Assembly (NCBI GenBank): GCA_048594885.1
Contig: JBMDXB010000150.1
Location: forward strand, 62,001 to 126,000
From: JBMDXB01 sp048594885
Lineage (GTDB): Bacteria > Acidobacteriota > Vicinamibacteria > Vicinamibacterales > 2-12-FULL-66-21
Reading direction: 5' to 3'
Length of the DNA: 64,000 bases
A program made the translations under genes and the position numbers. The notes beneath the pieces are model-generated. The model was not told the DNA's origin. It was given only the letters and a program-made list of their open reading frames with translations, and did no database searches. Positions 36,269-47,279 of the stretch are shown in pieces. The first letter of the stretch is position 1. Each line of letters begins with the position of its first letter.

Positions 36269-38239
36269 TCAGACCTCCGCGCCGCGGTGGAGCAGCGCAA
36301 ACGGCTCACGCGCATTGACGAGATCGCGGGCGCGATTGAACGCATTGGGCGGCTCGAGCCCGCCGTCCACGAGAAACCGGCGCACGCGCTCCAGCTCGCG
36401 GTTGTCGGCGATCGTCCCGCGGGTCCTGATCACCCGCCGCACTTCCATCGTCACAGGGTTGATGAGAAGCGTGCAGCCGGCGCGGTACTTGAAGTCGTAC
36501 GGCTGATCGTTCAGCGGCGCCTGTCCGGGCGCGTCCATCTTCTTCTGCTCGTCGCGCTCGAAATACCCGCGCCGCCGCTGCGTGATCTCGACGACGAGGT
36601 CGGAGACCGTCGCCCCGCGCGGGGATCTTCGCAGCGCAGTGCGGACCGAGTGCACTTCGACGGCCACGCTGCCGCTCTTGCGCGAGCGAAACACCGTCGG
36701 CGGCGGATTGTCTTCGTCGGTGACCAGGCCGATGGCGTGCAGCAGCGCGCGCCCCTTCCCTTTCATCAACCAGCCCCAGAGGACCGTCGCGTTGAACTCG
36801 ATCCCTTCCCAGGTCGCGTGGCGATCGCTCTCGAGAGTCCACGGCCGCAGCCGTTCCTGCGGTTTGCGCGCGGAGACCGACGGCCGCATCTGCTCCGGCG
36901 AGTCGGTCGGCTGCTCCTCCGTGAACAGCGAGCTGACCGTGTCCTGGGCGGTGGCGAGATCCGGCCACAGCAGGCTCTCGACCGACATGCTGTGCATCCC
37001 CTCGGGATGGATGCCCCACTGGCGGAAGCTCTCGACGAACGCCAGCCGGTATCCCCACGGATCCTCCGGATTCAGGTCGTGATCCGCCGTGACGATCGCG
37101 CGCAGGTAGTCGCCGAACGTGATGCCGACCGGGGCGCAGTAGTCGATGGCGCGGATGCACATCTGCAGAACGTTTTGCGCCACGCGTCCCGCCTCCTCGG
37201 CGAGCCGGGTCGAGAGGTCGGGCGGAATCTCGCCGGCGCGCAGCACGCCCGTGCCCTCGCTCGCGATGCGGTAGAGGTCCGCCGTGCGCGCGCGATAGAC
37301 CTTCAGGAACGCGCCGAACACCGCCGCCACCAGAATCGCGCCGCGCGCGTGCGCTTCGCTCGTGCGGTCGAGCGCATTGACGTCCGGCTGTCTCTGCTCC
37401 CACACTCCCGTGGCGCGGTTGATGCCGCCCAGCGCGTCGCGCAGCGCGGCGCCCCGGCCCGACGCGCGGCCGAACTGCTGCGCCAACTGACCGAGCAGGT
37501 TCTCTGTCGCCAGATTGCCGCGCGTGCGCGCGATCTGGTCGCGCAGGATCCCCGGATACGAGAAGTGCTGGAACAGCGCGACGATGTCGGCAAACGCCTC
37601 GTGGAACGCCAGCACGTCGGGGTTGTGCGGCTCGTTGAACCGCGGATGCACGCCGTCGAGCAGCGCGTGCGTCGTCTCGTGCGCGACGATATCGTGCGAG
37701 AGACACGTGAACACGAGCGTGCCCGGCGTGTTGGCGGCGTCCTTGCGCTCGACCGGGAAGTAGCCGAACAGGAGCGCCTTCTTCTCCGGGCTGTAGTAGG
37801 CGTTGCGATCGCGCAGCGCGTGCGGATAGATGCGCAGTCGCCGGACGAACTGCGCTTCCGCATCGGGACTGTCGTCGCGCCGCGACGACCAGAGCGCAAC
37901 GCGCCCGAGCGCCTGTTCGAAGTGCCCGATCGTCGTCATCGCCACCGCGTAGACCATCTGCTGGTGAAAGAGCGGGTTGGTCTCCGACGGCGCGACGCCA
38001 TTCTGCGCCAGCACCCACTGTTCGTTCAGATCGACCGGCTTGTAGAACGCGCCGCTGGCCGGGTCGGCATCGACGACTTCGATGTATTCGCCCACGGGCC
38101 CGGGCTCCAGGTCGCGCTCCCACGGGATCGAGATCGTGATCTCGCCGATGCTGGCGAGGTCGAACTGCGCCGACACGCCAGGATCGAAGGCGAAGATGCG
38201 GAGCTTGCGTGACACCGGTTCGGCGATCAGATCGCGCAT
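36269..38239 (-). CDS. Cytoplasmic gluzincin metallopeptidase (M4-like)
   Basis: A 656-residue protein without a signal peptide. The zinc site is HETTHALLDG (His187, Glu188, His191), with the third ligand Glu214 in FHEAFADIV, the spacing expected for thermolysin-like gluzincins (HExxH plus a downstream ExxxD). The remaining regions (residues 1-170 and 230-656) are not recognised. Secreted M4 enzymes carry a signal and a long propeptide; this one has neither in recognisable form. The MBL gene follows after 2 nt. The pair might be a conflict, regulated-proteolysis or processing system; this is inference only. Confidence 0.78.
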   Translation of the reverse strand: MRDLIAEPVSRKLRIFAFDPGVSAQFDLASIGEITISIPWERDLEPGPVGEYIEVVDADPASGAFYKPVDLNEQWVLAQNGVAPSETNPLFHQQMVYAVAMTTIGHFEQALGRVALWSSRRDDSPDAEAQFVRRLRIYPHALRDRNAYYSPEKKALLFGYFPVERKDAANTPGTLVFTCLSHDIVAHETTHALLDGVHPRFNEPHNPDVLAFHEAFADIVALFQHFSYPGILRDQIARTRGNLATENLLGQLAQQFGRASGRGAALRDALGGINRATGVWEQRQPDVNALDRTSEAHARGAILVAAVFGAFLKVYRARTADLYRIASEGTGVLRAGEIPPDLSTRLAEEAGRVAQNVLQMCIRAIDYCAPVGITFGDYLRAIVTADHDLNPEDPWGYRLAFVESFRQWGIHPEGMHSMSVESLLWPDLATAQDTVSSLFTEEQPTDSPEQMRPSVSARKPQERLRPWTLESDRHATWEGIEFNATVLWGWLMKGKGRALLHAIGLVTDEDNPPPTVFRSRKSGSVAVEVHSVRTALRRSPRGATVSDLVVEITQRRRGYFERDEQKKMDAPGQAPLNDQPYDFKYRAGCTLLINPVTMEVRRVIRTRGTIADNRELERVRRFLVDGGLEPPNAFNRARDLVNAREPFALLHRGAEV

Positions 38240-38340
38240 AGGGCTGTCCTCGTCCGGGCGCCTATGCTACCGCGAGTTCGACGCGCCGGCGGCCACTTCC
38301 GGATAAGATCTGCAGGTTCCGCGAGGGGTAGATCGTGCCC

Positions 38341-38425
38341 ACAGCCCGCGCGAGGCGACGGAGTGAAGCCGCGCGTAGCGCGGCCGCCGAGCAAGAGCGC
38401 CTGGGGGTGGGGCCCCACGCGCCAT
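38341..38425. repeat. Dispersed GC-rich repeat, copy 2
   Basis: The reverse complement of the stretch near 38422-38402 is identical over 21 bp to the repeat inside ybeY (5486-5506). A similar, diverged pattern extends toward 38341 and can form a hairpin from GCCGCGCGTAGCGCGGC (about 38369-38385). It lies in the 200-bp gap between the metallopeptidase gene and the Gfo/Idh gene, which otherwise holds nothing recognisable. Confidence 0.7.
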
Positions 38426-38439
38426 AAACCATAAAGAAG

Positions 38440-39423
38440 ATGGACAAGATTCGCTGGGGCGTGCTCGGCGTCGCCAAAATCGCGACGGAGAAAGTCATCC
38501 CTGCGATGCAGCGCGGCCGCTGGTCGGCGGTGACGGCGATCGCGTCGCGCGATCGCGCCAGGGCGGACGCCGCCGCGGGCCCGCTTGGCATCGCGAAGGC
38601 GTATGGCTCGTACGACGAACTGCTCGACGATCCGGAGATCGACGCGGTCTACAATCCGCTGCCCAACCATTTGCACGTGCCCTGGACCACGCAGGCGGCG
38701 GAGCGGGGCAAGCACGTGCTGTGCGAGAAGCCGATTGCGTTGAGCGCCGCGGAGGCACGGCAACTGCTCCGCGTGCGCGATCGGACCGGCGTGCGCATCG
38801 AGGAAGCGTTCATGGTGCGGACGCATCCGCAGTGGCTCAGGGCGCGCGACCTCGTGCGCGACGGCCGCATCGGACGCGTGCGGTCGATGCTCGGCTACTT
38901 CAGCTACTTCAACGACGACCCGTCGAACATCCGCAACGTGCCCGAATTCGGTGGCGGCGGGCTGATGGACATCGGCTGCTATTTGATCAACACCTCACGC
39001 TTCATCTTCGAGCGGGAGCCGCAGCGCGTCATCGGAGTGCTCGACACGGATCCGCGGTTCGGCATCGACACGATGGCGTCGATGCTGCTCGATTTCGGCG
39101 GCGCGCATTCGGCCGGCACGTGCAGCACGCAAATGGCGGCGTATCAGCGGATCCACATTCTCGGCACGAGCGGCCGGATCGAGATCGAGATCCCGTTCAA
39201 TGCTCCACCGGATCGACCGTGCCGCATCTTTCTCGACGAGCAAGAGATTCCTTTCGAGGTCTGCGACCAGTACACGATCCAGGGTGACCTGTTCTCGAAG
39301 GCGATTCTCGATGGCACCGATACGCCTGTGCCGCTCGAGGATGCCGTCCGTAACATGGAGTGCATCGACGCCATCGTTCGTTCTGCCGAATCGGGACACT
39401 GGGAAACGCCGGCAGGCCAATGA
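38440..39423 (+). CDS. Gfo/Idh/MocA family oxidoreductase
   Basis: A 327-residue cytoplasmic dehydrogenase. The N-terminal Rossmann domain starts IRWGVLGVAKIATEKVIPAM (a GxLGxA variant of the nucleotide loop), NPLPNHLHVPW is the usual substrate-cofactor loop, and CEKPIAL holds the catalytic Lys of the EKP motif. The C-terminal domain has GGGGLMDIGCYLINTSRF with the Asp-x3-His-like region changed to DIGCY. It oxidises or reduces a sugar or cyclitol hydroxyl group with NAD(P); substrate unknown. The gene is followed by a heptamer array. Confidence 0.9.
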   Translation: MDKIRWGVLGVAKIATEKVIPAMQRGRWSAVTAIASRDRARADAAAGPLGIAKAYGSYDELLDDPEIDAVYNPLPNHLHVPWTTQAAERGKHVLCEKPIALSAAEARQLLRVRDRTGVRIEEAFMVRTHPQWLRARDLVRDGRIGRVRSMLGYFSYFNDDPSNIRNVPEFGGGGLMDIGCYLINTSRFIFEREPQRVIGVLDTDPRFGIDTMASMLLDFGGAHSAGTCSTQMAAYQRIHILGTSGRIEIEIPFNAPPDRPCRIFLDEQEIPFEVCDQYTIQGDLFSKAILDGTDTPVPLEDAVRNMECIDAIVRSAESGHWETPAGQ

Positions 39424-39435
39424 AAAAGAGCGGCC

Positions 39436-39498
39436 TGCCAAAGGCCAAGGGCCAAAGGCCAACGGCCAAGGGCCAACGGCCAAGGGCCAACGGCCAAG
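39436..39498. repeat. Heptamer tandem repeat (GGCCAAN)9
   Basis: Nine 7-bp units: TGCCAAA, GGCCAAG, GGCCAAA, GGCCAAC, then alternating GGCCAAG and GGCCAAC to 39498. It lies 12 bp after the stop codon of the Gfo/Idh gene and before the S9 peptidase gene. Confidence 0.95.
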
Positions 39499-39573
39499 GC
39501 CAAGGACAGACGCTGCGCTCAAGCCGGCGAACTTATAGGCGGATAACCCTCGCAGACAGTAGAATCGCCCACC

Positions 39574-41964
<2,391 letters not shown>

Positions 41965-41980
41965 GCGGGTCTGCCGCTTC

Positions 41981-42823
41981 TCAGCGATGCCGGAACTTGC
42001 CGTATAGATCGGGACACATTCCACAATTCTGCTGGAACAACGCCGTGCTTTGCGCGTCAACCTGAGACATGCCGGTGCGCGCCACGCACTGGGCCGTGCC
42101 ATAGTGGTCGAAGTTGCCCTCCGTGCCGAATGGATGCATGAATTCGTGAACCGCGCTGCAGCCGGTGAAGTAGTCCGGATCGGCGTACAAGTCGTTCAAC
42201 GCGTCCGGACACATCCAGTACCGCCCGTTGTTGATGCACGTGAGTCCCGATCGGTTGCGACACTCGCCTCCGCCCGACCGGTCACGGGTGCGGTTGCCCG
42301 CGCTGTCGTAGCCACAGCGCGCGTACTTGTGGAAGAAGTCCACAACCGCGAGATACCCGCGGTACTCCCCCACAACCGGTGAAGGGAAGCGGTTCACGTT
42401 GCCGGGAGGCAGCGCAAAGGTCTGCGAATAGCCGCCGTAGGTCGTAGCCACGAAATCGTCGGAAAAGGCGAGGACGCCATCGGGCGGCGACGATTCGTGT
42501 GCGTTGACGTAAACCACCGCCTGTGACAACGGCGATCCCGCTCCGACGGCGACGAGGTCCGATTGCGACATGCGTTCGCCGGTCTTCTGGAACAGGATGT
42601 CACTTGCGCGCGCGAGCACGCGCTGAACGTCGCCGTCGGCGGGCACGCTGGCCGCACTGAGCAGCACGGCGACCCGGAACAACTGGTTCTCGCTCGGGGG
42701 TTCGGCGAGTGGTGGGTTGACGGCCGTCGGTGCGCTCGGCGCCGACCCGCCGCCGCAGGCTGCGGCCAGTACGCTCAAGAGCGCGACACCAGTGCGACAT
42801 GCGCACGCTGCGACGGTTGACAT
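41981..42823 (-). CDS. Lipoprotein, possible zinc metalloprotease
   Basis: A 280-residue protein with a lipoprotein signal and lipobox LAAAC (lipidated Cys23). The C-terminal part has HEFMHPFGTEGNFDH (His226, Glu227, His230, with His240 as a possible third ligand), an HExxH zinc-protease-like motif; the spacing does not match the metzincin HExxHxxGxxH exactly. Several Cys residues (170, 188, 196, 205, 222) suggest disulfide bonds outside the cytoplasm. Function unproven. It lies 10 nt after the esterase gene in a same-strand operon. Confidence 0.65.
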   Translation of the reverse strand: MSTVAACACRTGVALLSVLAAACGGGSAPSAPTAVNPPLAEPPSENQLFRVAVLLSAASVPADGDVQRVLARASDILFQKTGERMSQSDLVAVGAGSPLSQAVVYVNAHESSPPDGVLAFSDDFVATTYGGYSQTFALPPGNVNRFPSPVVGEYRGYLAVVDFFHKYARCGYDSAGNRTRDRSGGGECRNRSGLTCINNGRYWMCPDALNDLYADPDYFTGCSAVHEFMHPFGTEGNFDHYGTAQCVARTGMSQVDAQSTALFQQNCGMCPDLYGKFRHR

Positions 42824-42833
42824 ACTGCGCGCG

Positions 42834-44546
42834 TTACGTCAACGGCTGTAGCGCCTTCCGCGCTTCGCGATCGGGATCGTTCTTCACCTCGCAGACATCG
42901 TCGAGGATCATCGTCTCGCCGTTGGCGGACGTGTACTTCGGCCAACGCGTGCGGCCGGCTCCGTTCGGATCGCCGGTCTTCATGAACTGCACGAGGTATC
43001 CGGCCATCTGCGTCGCCAGCTTGCGCGGCCGCGCACCACCGCCGGTGTGGCTCAGCATCAAGTCCGTATTGTGGTACCAGAAACAGATGTCGACGCAGTG
43101 GAAGGCGCGCATGCGATGGTCGAACATCGGCGGCTGCCAGCCGAACCAGCTCACGAACACCGGCGCGCGCTGCTTCGACTTGGCGTCGGCGAGCGCGACG
43201 ACACGCTGACGGTTGCTGCTGACGAGCGACCAGATCTCCACGGGTTTCCTGCCGGGAAACACCTTCGCATACGCCGATACGATCTCTGCCGCTCGATCGC
43301 CGAAGCCGGCGCCGAAGCCGGCTCGTCTCTTCACTTCCTCGACGACGCGGTCGAGCGTCACGGTCTCCAGTGACGAATCCACCCAACTGGGCGACTGCTC
43401 GTTGAACGTCGAGCAGATCAGCATCGGGATGTCGGCGGCCGTCGCGGCCGGCTCCGGGAAGTAAGGATGTTGCGGCAGCACGCGGCCGTCGACGACGGGG
43501 CTGAAGCCGCGGCGGATGGGACCGACCGCTGGCCCCAGCTCCTTGTCGAGCGCCTGCTGCGCCCTCGTCGCGATCGCGTAGAACTCCTTCCACGGCAGTT
43601 CCTGCAGCCTGCCGATGTCAGAGGGCGCCAGCTTGGCTTCCTTCAGGACGGCCGCGCCGAGCCGCTCCGAGTAATCCTTCTCGCCCGAGTGCGTGGCGGC
43701 GCCGCTCAGCACGACGGCCTTGTGAAACAGCCCCTTCGCGGATGGCATCGCGGTCAGCGTGCAGACCTTCGCACCACCGCCCGACTGCCCCATGATCGTG
43801 ACGTTGCCCGGATCCCCGCCGAACGCCGCGATGTTGTCGCGCACCCATTCCAGCGCGGCGACGATGTCGAGCATCCCGGCGTTGCCGGACGCGCGGAACG
43901 TCTCGCCGCCGACGCCGGCGAGATTGACGTAGCCGAGCGGCCCGAGCCGGTGGTTGAGGCTGCAGAAAACGACGTCGCCGAACCGTGCGAGGTTCTCGCC
44001 GTTGTAGCCGTCCTGCTCGATGGCGTTGCCGTTGGTGAAACCGCCGCCGTGGATCCAGAACATCACGGGCCGCTTGCGGCCGTCGTTGATGGCTGGCGTG
44101 AAGACGTTGATCCTGAGACAATCCTCGCTCACATCGTCGTAGTTCCAGCGGTCGCGGAACGCCGCGAACTTGTTGGCGTAGCGGTTCTCCATGTTCTGCG
44201 GCGCGCTGTTGCCCCACCAGAGCGCCGGGTACACGGTGGTCCAGGGCTTCGGCTTCTGCGGCGGCATGAACCGGTTCGTGCCCGACGTGTCGGCGCCGTA
44301 CGGCATGCCGAGGAAGTGATGGATGCCGCGCAGCACGTAGCCTCTGACCTTGCCGTAGGTCGTGTCGACGACGGCGATGTTGTCGCCGACCAACAGGATC
44401 GGGCCGTCGTCGTCGGCCTTCCGGAGCGCTTGTTCGACCGTCGTCGCCGACGACACTGCTGGCAATGCGGCGGCTCCGATGGCCACGCCGGCGGCGCTGG
44501 CTCCGAGCGTTTCGAAAAACTCTCGTCTGTTCGCTTTCGTGTGCAT
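42834..44546 (-). CDS. Tat-exported type B carboxylesterase
   Basis: A 570-residue protein from the ATG at 44546 (ribosome-binding site GAGGGGG). A twin-arginine signal (NRREFFETLGASAAGVAIGAA) is followed by the carboxylesterase/lipase B fold: PVMFWIHGGGFTNG (oxyanion hole), the nucleophile Ser in TIMGQSGGGAKV, and RMRAFHCVDICFW with the catalytic His (family usual GAxHGSE). It probably hydrolyses carboxylic ester bonds; substrate unknown. Gaps to its neighbours are 10 and 19 nt, so it is the fourth gene of a five-gene operon. Confidence 0.9.
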   Translation of the reverse strand: MHTKANRREFFETLGASAAGVAIGAAALPAVSSATTVEQALRKADDDGPILLVGDNIAVVDTTYGKVRGYVLRGIHHFLGMPYGADTSGTNRFMPPQKPKPWTTVYPALWWGNSAPQNMENRYANKFAAFRDRWNYDDVSEDCLRINVFTPAINDGRKRPVMFWIHGGGFTNGNAIEQDGYNGENLARFGDVVFCSLNHRLGPLGYVNLAGVGGETFRASGNAGMLDIVAALEWVRDNIAAFGGDPGNVTIMGQSGGGAKVCTLTAMPSAKGLFHKAVVLSGAATHSGEKDYSERLGAAVLKEAKLAPSDIGRLQELPWKEFYAIATRAQQALDKELGPAVGPIRRGFSPVVDGRVLPQHPYFPEPAATAADIPMLICSTFNEQSPSWVDSSLETVTLDRVVEEVKRRAGFGAGFGDRAAEIVSAYAKVFPGRKPVEIWSLVSSNRQRVVALADAKSKQRAPVFVSWFGWQPPMFDHRMRAFHCVDICFWYHNTDLMLSHTGGGARPRKLATQMAGYLVQFMKTGDPNGAGRTRWPKYTSANGETMILDDVCEVKNDPDREARKALQPLT

Positions 44547-44565
44547 GTGTCCCCCTCTCGGTTCG

Positions 44566-44994
44566 TCACGGCACAGCCTGCAGGGCATGCGTGCGCATGA
44601 GTGCGCGAATCGGCTCGTTGTCTGCGTACACCTGCCACGTCGTCACGCGTTGCCGCCGCACGACTGCGCGCCACGCCGCCGGTGTTTGCCACCTGCCCGC
44701 AACACGTCGTGTGTCCGGCGCGCGGTAGCTGCCCGAAGCGATTCCGAAGACCACGACGGTGTTTCGCTCGGCCATCACCTGGGTGGCGCGAATCCGATAG
44801 TCCGAAACCAATCGCAGATAGCCAGCCCACGCCGACCGTGTCGCGTCTCGGCCGATGACCCGACTGCCGAGAGAATCGATGAACACGTGATCGGCGGTCA
44901 GGAACGTTTCAATTCGATCGAGTCTGCCGCCGTTGATGGCGCGGATGAAGGCACGCACCACGTGCAGCGGCGTGCCATCCCGTAAGCGGTTCAT
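44566..44994 (-). CDS. SnoaL/NTF2-like domain protein
   Basis: A 142-residue cytoplasmic protein from the ATG at 44994; a TTG further upstream at 45039 is less likely. The NTF2-like cone fold is suggested by VRAFIRAINGGRLDRIETFLTA (in parts), HVFIDSLGSRVIGRDATRSAWAGYL and a later VVFGIASGSY. Such proteins bind small hydrophobic ligands or act as SnoaL-type cyclases or isomerases. Substrate unknown. It sits 19 nt after the SET-domain gene. Confidence 0.75.
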   Translation of the reverse strand: MNRLRDGTPLHVVRAFIRAINGGRLDRIETFLTADHVFIDSLGSRVIGRDATRSAWAGYLRLVSDYRIRATQVMAERNTVVVFGIASGSYRAPDTRRVAGRWQTPAAWRAVVRRQRVTTWQVYADNEPIRALMRTHALQAVP

Positions 44995-45013
44995 GCCTTT
45001 CACATGAGGGATT

Positions 45014-45568
45014 TCAGCGCTTGAAACGTTCCGCGTCAAGAAGAACGCGGTTCGGATCGACCATCAGCAATTCGGAATCCAGCGTGTCGATGCGGTCGCG
45101 ATGCCGGCGCACGAACCATCCTGCCAGCAGTGGACGGTACTCGCGCTGCCGCTCGAGCGGCAGCAGGAAGTAGTCCCCAGCGACCGTTCCGGTGCACCGC
45201 GCCGCGGCGCAATGGCACGGCCACGACGTGCCACCGCTGATGTTGATGTTGTAGTCGATGGTGATCTCCTCGCCCTCGGCGATCTCCCGTCGTGCAACCA
45301 GGCAGGACGCGCCGTCGTCGAACCGCTCGTAGGTGTTCGGATCGCAGGAGTGGTTGACGTGCCGCTCGGGGAACGCAATCAGCACCATCCTGCCGTCGGG
45401 GTACGCGCAGTGCTCGACTCGTTCTCCCAGGTCCTCGCGGACGGGCGCGTCCGGCGTGATCTCCCGCACAACGTTGACCGCCGCGATGCGCTCTCCGGCG
45501 CGGAAGCACCGCAGGGCAAAGATGCCGAGGCCTTCGATCGCCGACGGACGGACGGCGATGTCAGTCAT
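45014..45568 (-). CDS. SET-domain protein (putative protein-lysine methyltransferase)
   Basis: A 184-residue SET protein with VRPSAIEGLGIFALRCFRAGE at the start (SET-N, in parts), NHSCDPNT (cofactor-binding NHxCxPN motif), EGEEITIDYN (GEELxxDY-like) and a post-SET CHCAAARCTG with a Cys cluster that can bind zinc. Bacterial SET proteins methylate lysines in proteins or other substrates using S-adenosylmethionine. It overlaps the upstream DGPF gene by 8 nt. A eukaryotic-type methyltransferase in a bacterial operon is uncommon but known. Confidence 0.88.
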   Translation of the reverse strand: MTDIAVRPSAIEGLGIFALRCFRAGERIAAVNVVREITPDAPVREDLGERVEHCAYPDGRMVLIAFPERHVNHSCDPNTYERFDDGASCLVARREIAEGEEITIDYNINISGGTSWPCHCAAARCTGTVAGDYFLLPLERQREYRPLLAGWFVRRHRDRIDTLDSELLMVDPNRVLLDAERFKR

Positions 45569-45956
45569 CGCCGCTGCGAGCCGACTGCGCGTAACGGCGA
45601 TCCATCCGGAGTCCCTCTTCGATCGGCCGCACCTCGATCGTTCCGAGCCGCGCAGACGGCCAGTTCGAGGCGATGCGAACCGCTTCGGTGAGGTCGCTCG
45701 CGTCGATCAGGAAGAAGCCGCCGATCTGCTCCTTCGTTTCCGCAAACGGACCGTCGGTGACGGCGACCTTGGCGTCACGGACGCGCACGGTCGCCGCCGT
45801 CGTCGCGCTCTGCAGCGGGTGGGCCAGCAGCAAGGTGCCGCTCGTCCGCAGCGCCTCGACGTAATCGAGCGTCTCTTGCCGGAGCGCCTGCCAGTCGCTC
45901 TGCGACAGGTCGTCGAGCTTGCGCTGCTCTTCGTATGCCAGACACAGGAACTTCAT
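45561..45956 (-). CDS. YCII-related DGPF-domain protein
   Basis: A 131-residue protein from the ATG at 45956 (MKFLCLAYEEQRKL). The motif TDGPFAETKEQIGGFFLID defines the DGPF/YCII-like family, which adopts a small ferredoxin-like fold and is often encoded with ECF sigma factors or stress genes; no sigma gene is adjacent here. Function unknown. It is the first gene of the minus-strand operon and overlaps the SET gene by 8 nt. Confidence 0.9.
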   Translation of the reverse strand: MKFLCLAYEEQRKLDDLSQSDWQALRQETLDYVEALRTSGTLLLAHPLQSATTAATVRVRDAKVAVTDGPFAETKEQIGGFFLIDASDLTEAVRIASNWPSARLGTIEVRPIEEGLRMDRRYAQSARSGDD

Positions 45957-45976
45957 CGCGTCGCCGATTCTACAAA

Positions 45977-45990
45977 TGGAAGCGGTTACA
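45977..45990. promoter_or_regulatory. LacI-family operator-like site upstream of M24 peptidase
   Basis: TGGAAGCGGTTACA matches the operator found before two TonB receptors (TGTAAGCGATTACA) at 12 of 14 positions. It lies 11 nt upstream of the M24 peptidase start at 46002 and 20 nt upstream of the divergent DGPF gene. It may bind the LacI regulator encoded at 53.3 kb or a paralogue. Confidence 0.4.
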
Positions 45991-46001
45991 ATGCACGCGC
46001 C

Positions 46002-47279
46002 ATGACAATTCGACGTCGCAGGTTTCTCCAGGCATCCGCTGCTGCCGCGGTGGGCGCGTATGCCTCGCCGGCGCTCGCACAGCGCGGTGGTGGCGCGAGC
46101 AGTCAGCATCCCGCAATCACGTCGTTGAAGCCGTTCCCGGGCAAAGCGGCGCCGATCACCGACGACGAGCGTCGCGCGCGGATCGACAAGGCGCGCCGGC
46201 TGATGGCCGACAACGGCATGGGCGCCATCGTCCTCGAACCGGGGACGAGCATGTCCTACTACGTCAACGTGCGTTGGGGGCTCAGCGAGCGGCCGTTCCT
46301 GCTGGTCATCCCGGCGAAGGGCGAACTCGCCTACGTTGCCCCGGGGTTCGAAGAAGCGCGCGCCCGCGAAGTCACCAAGTTCACCAACGACGTGCGCGTG
46401 TGGCAGGAGGACGAGGACTGGGGCGCGGTGGTTGCGGGAATTCTGAAGGATCGCGGCGTCGCATCCGGCAAGGTCGGCATCGAGGAGCGCGTGAGGTTCT
46501 TCATCGCTGACGGACTGGCCGCGGCGGCGCCGCAGGTCGAGTTCGTGCTCGCGACACCCGTGACGGCCGGCTGCCGCATGATCAAGTCGCCGGCGGAGAT
46601 CGCGCTGATGCAGCGCGCCAACGACATCACGATCGAGGCGTTCAAGGCGGCCTTCGCCACGCTGCACGACGGCATCACGCAGTTCGAGTTCCAGAACCAC
46701 ATCCGCGCGGCGTTCCAGGCGCTCGGCGCGGCCGGTGGCGGCGCCAGCGCGCAGTTCGGCGAATACACCGCGTTTCCGCACGGCAGCATCCAGCCACAGC
46801 GCCTCCGCCAGGGAGACGTCGTCCTCGTCGACGGCGGCTGCACGGTCGAGGGCTACCAGTCGGACGTGACGCGGACGACGGTCTTCGGCAAGCCCACACA
46901 GCGGCAGATCGACGTGTGGAACCTCGAAAAGCAGGCACAAACGGCGGCGTTCAAGGCGGCGCAGGTCGGGGCAACGTGCGAATCGGTCGATGCCGCGGCC
47001 CGGAAGGTCATCACCGACGCCGGATTCGGACCGGATTACAGAGTGCCGGGGCTGCCGCACCGCACGGGACACGGCATCGGCATGGACGGCCACGAGTGGA
47101 CGAACTTCGTCCGCGGCAACAAAACGAAACTGGCGCCGGGCATGTGCTTCAGCGACGAACCGATGATCGCGATCTATGGCGAGTTCGGCGTGCGTCTCGA
47201 GGATTGCCTCCACATCACCGAGAACGGTCCCAGGTTCTTCACCCAGCCGAGTCCGTCGATCGACAGGCCGTTCGCATGA
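46002..47279 (+). CDS. Tat-exported M24 Xaa-Pro peptidase
   Basis: A 425-residue protein with a twin-arginine signal (IRRRRFLQASAAAAVGAYA). It has an N-terminal creatinase-like domain and a C-terminal pita-bread fold with the metal ligands in VLVDGGCTVEGYQSDVTRT (Asp, Asp), GHGIGMDGHE (His), FSDEPMI (Glu) and VRLEDC (Glu). It probably removes N-terminal residues next to proline, or cleaves Xaa-Pro dipeptides. It overlaps the next M24 gene by 4 nt (ATGA), giving a tandem pair. A LacI-type operator-like site precedes it. Confidence 0.92.
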   Translation: MTIRRRRFLQASAAAAVGAYASPALAQRGGGASSQHPAITSLKPFPGKAAPITDDERRARIDKARRLMADNGMGAIVLEPGTSMSYYVNVRWGLSERPFLLVIPAKGELAYVAPGFEEARAREVTKFTNDVRVWQEDEDWGAVVAGILKDRGVASGKVGIEERVRFFIADGLAAAAPQVEFVLATPVTAGCRMIKSPAEIALMQRANDITIEAFKAAFATLHDGITQFEFQNHIRAAFQALGAAGGGASAQFGEYTAFPHGSIQPQRLRQGDVVLVDGGCTVEGYQSDVTRTTVFGKPTQRQIDVWNLEKQAQTAAFKAAQVGATCESVDAAARKVITDAGFGPDYRVPGLPHRTGHGIGMDGHEWTNFVRGNKTKLAPGMCFSDEPMIAIYGEFGVRLEDCLHITENGPRFFTQPSPSIDRPFA

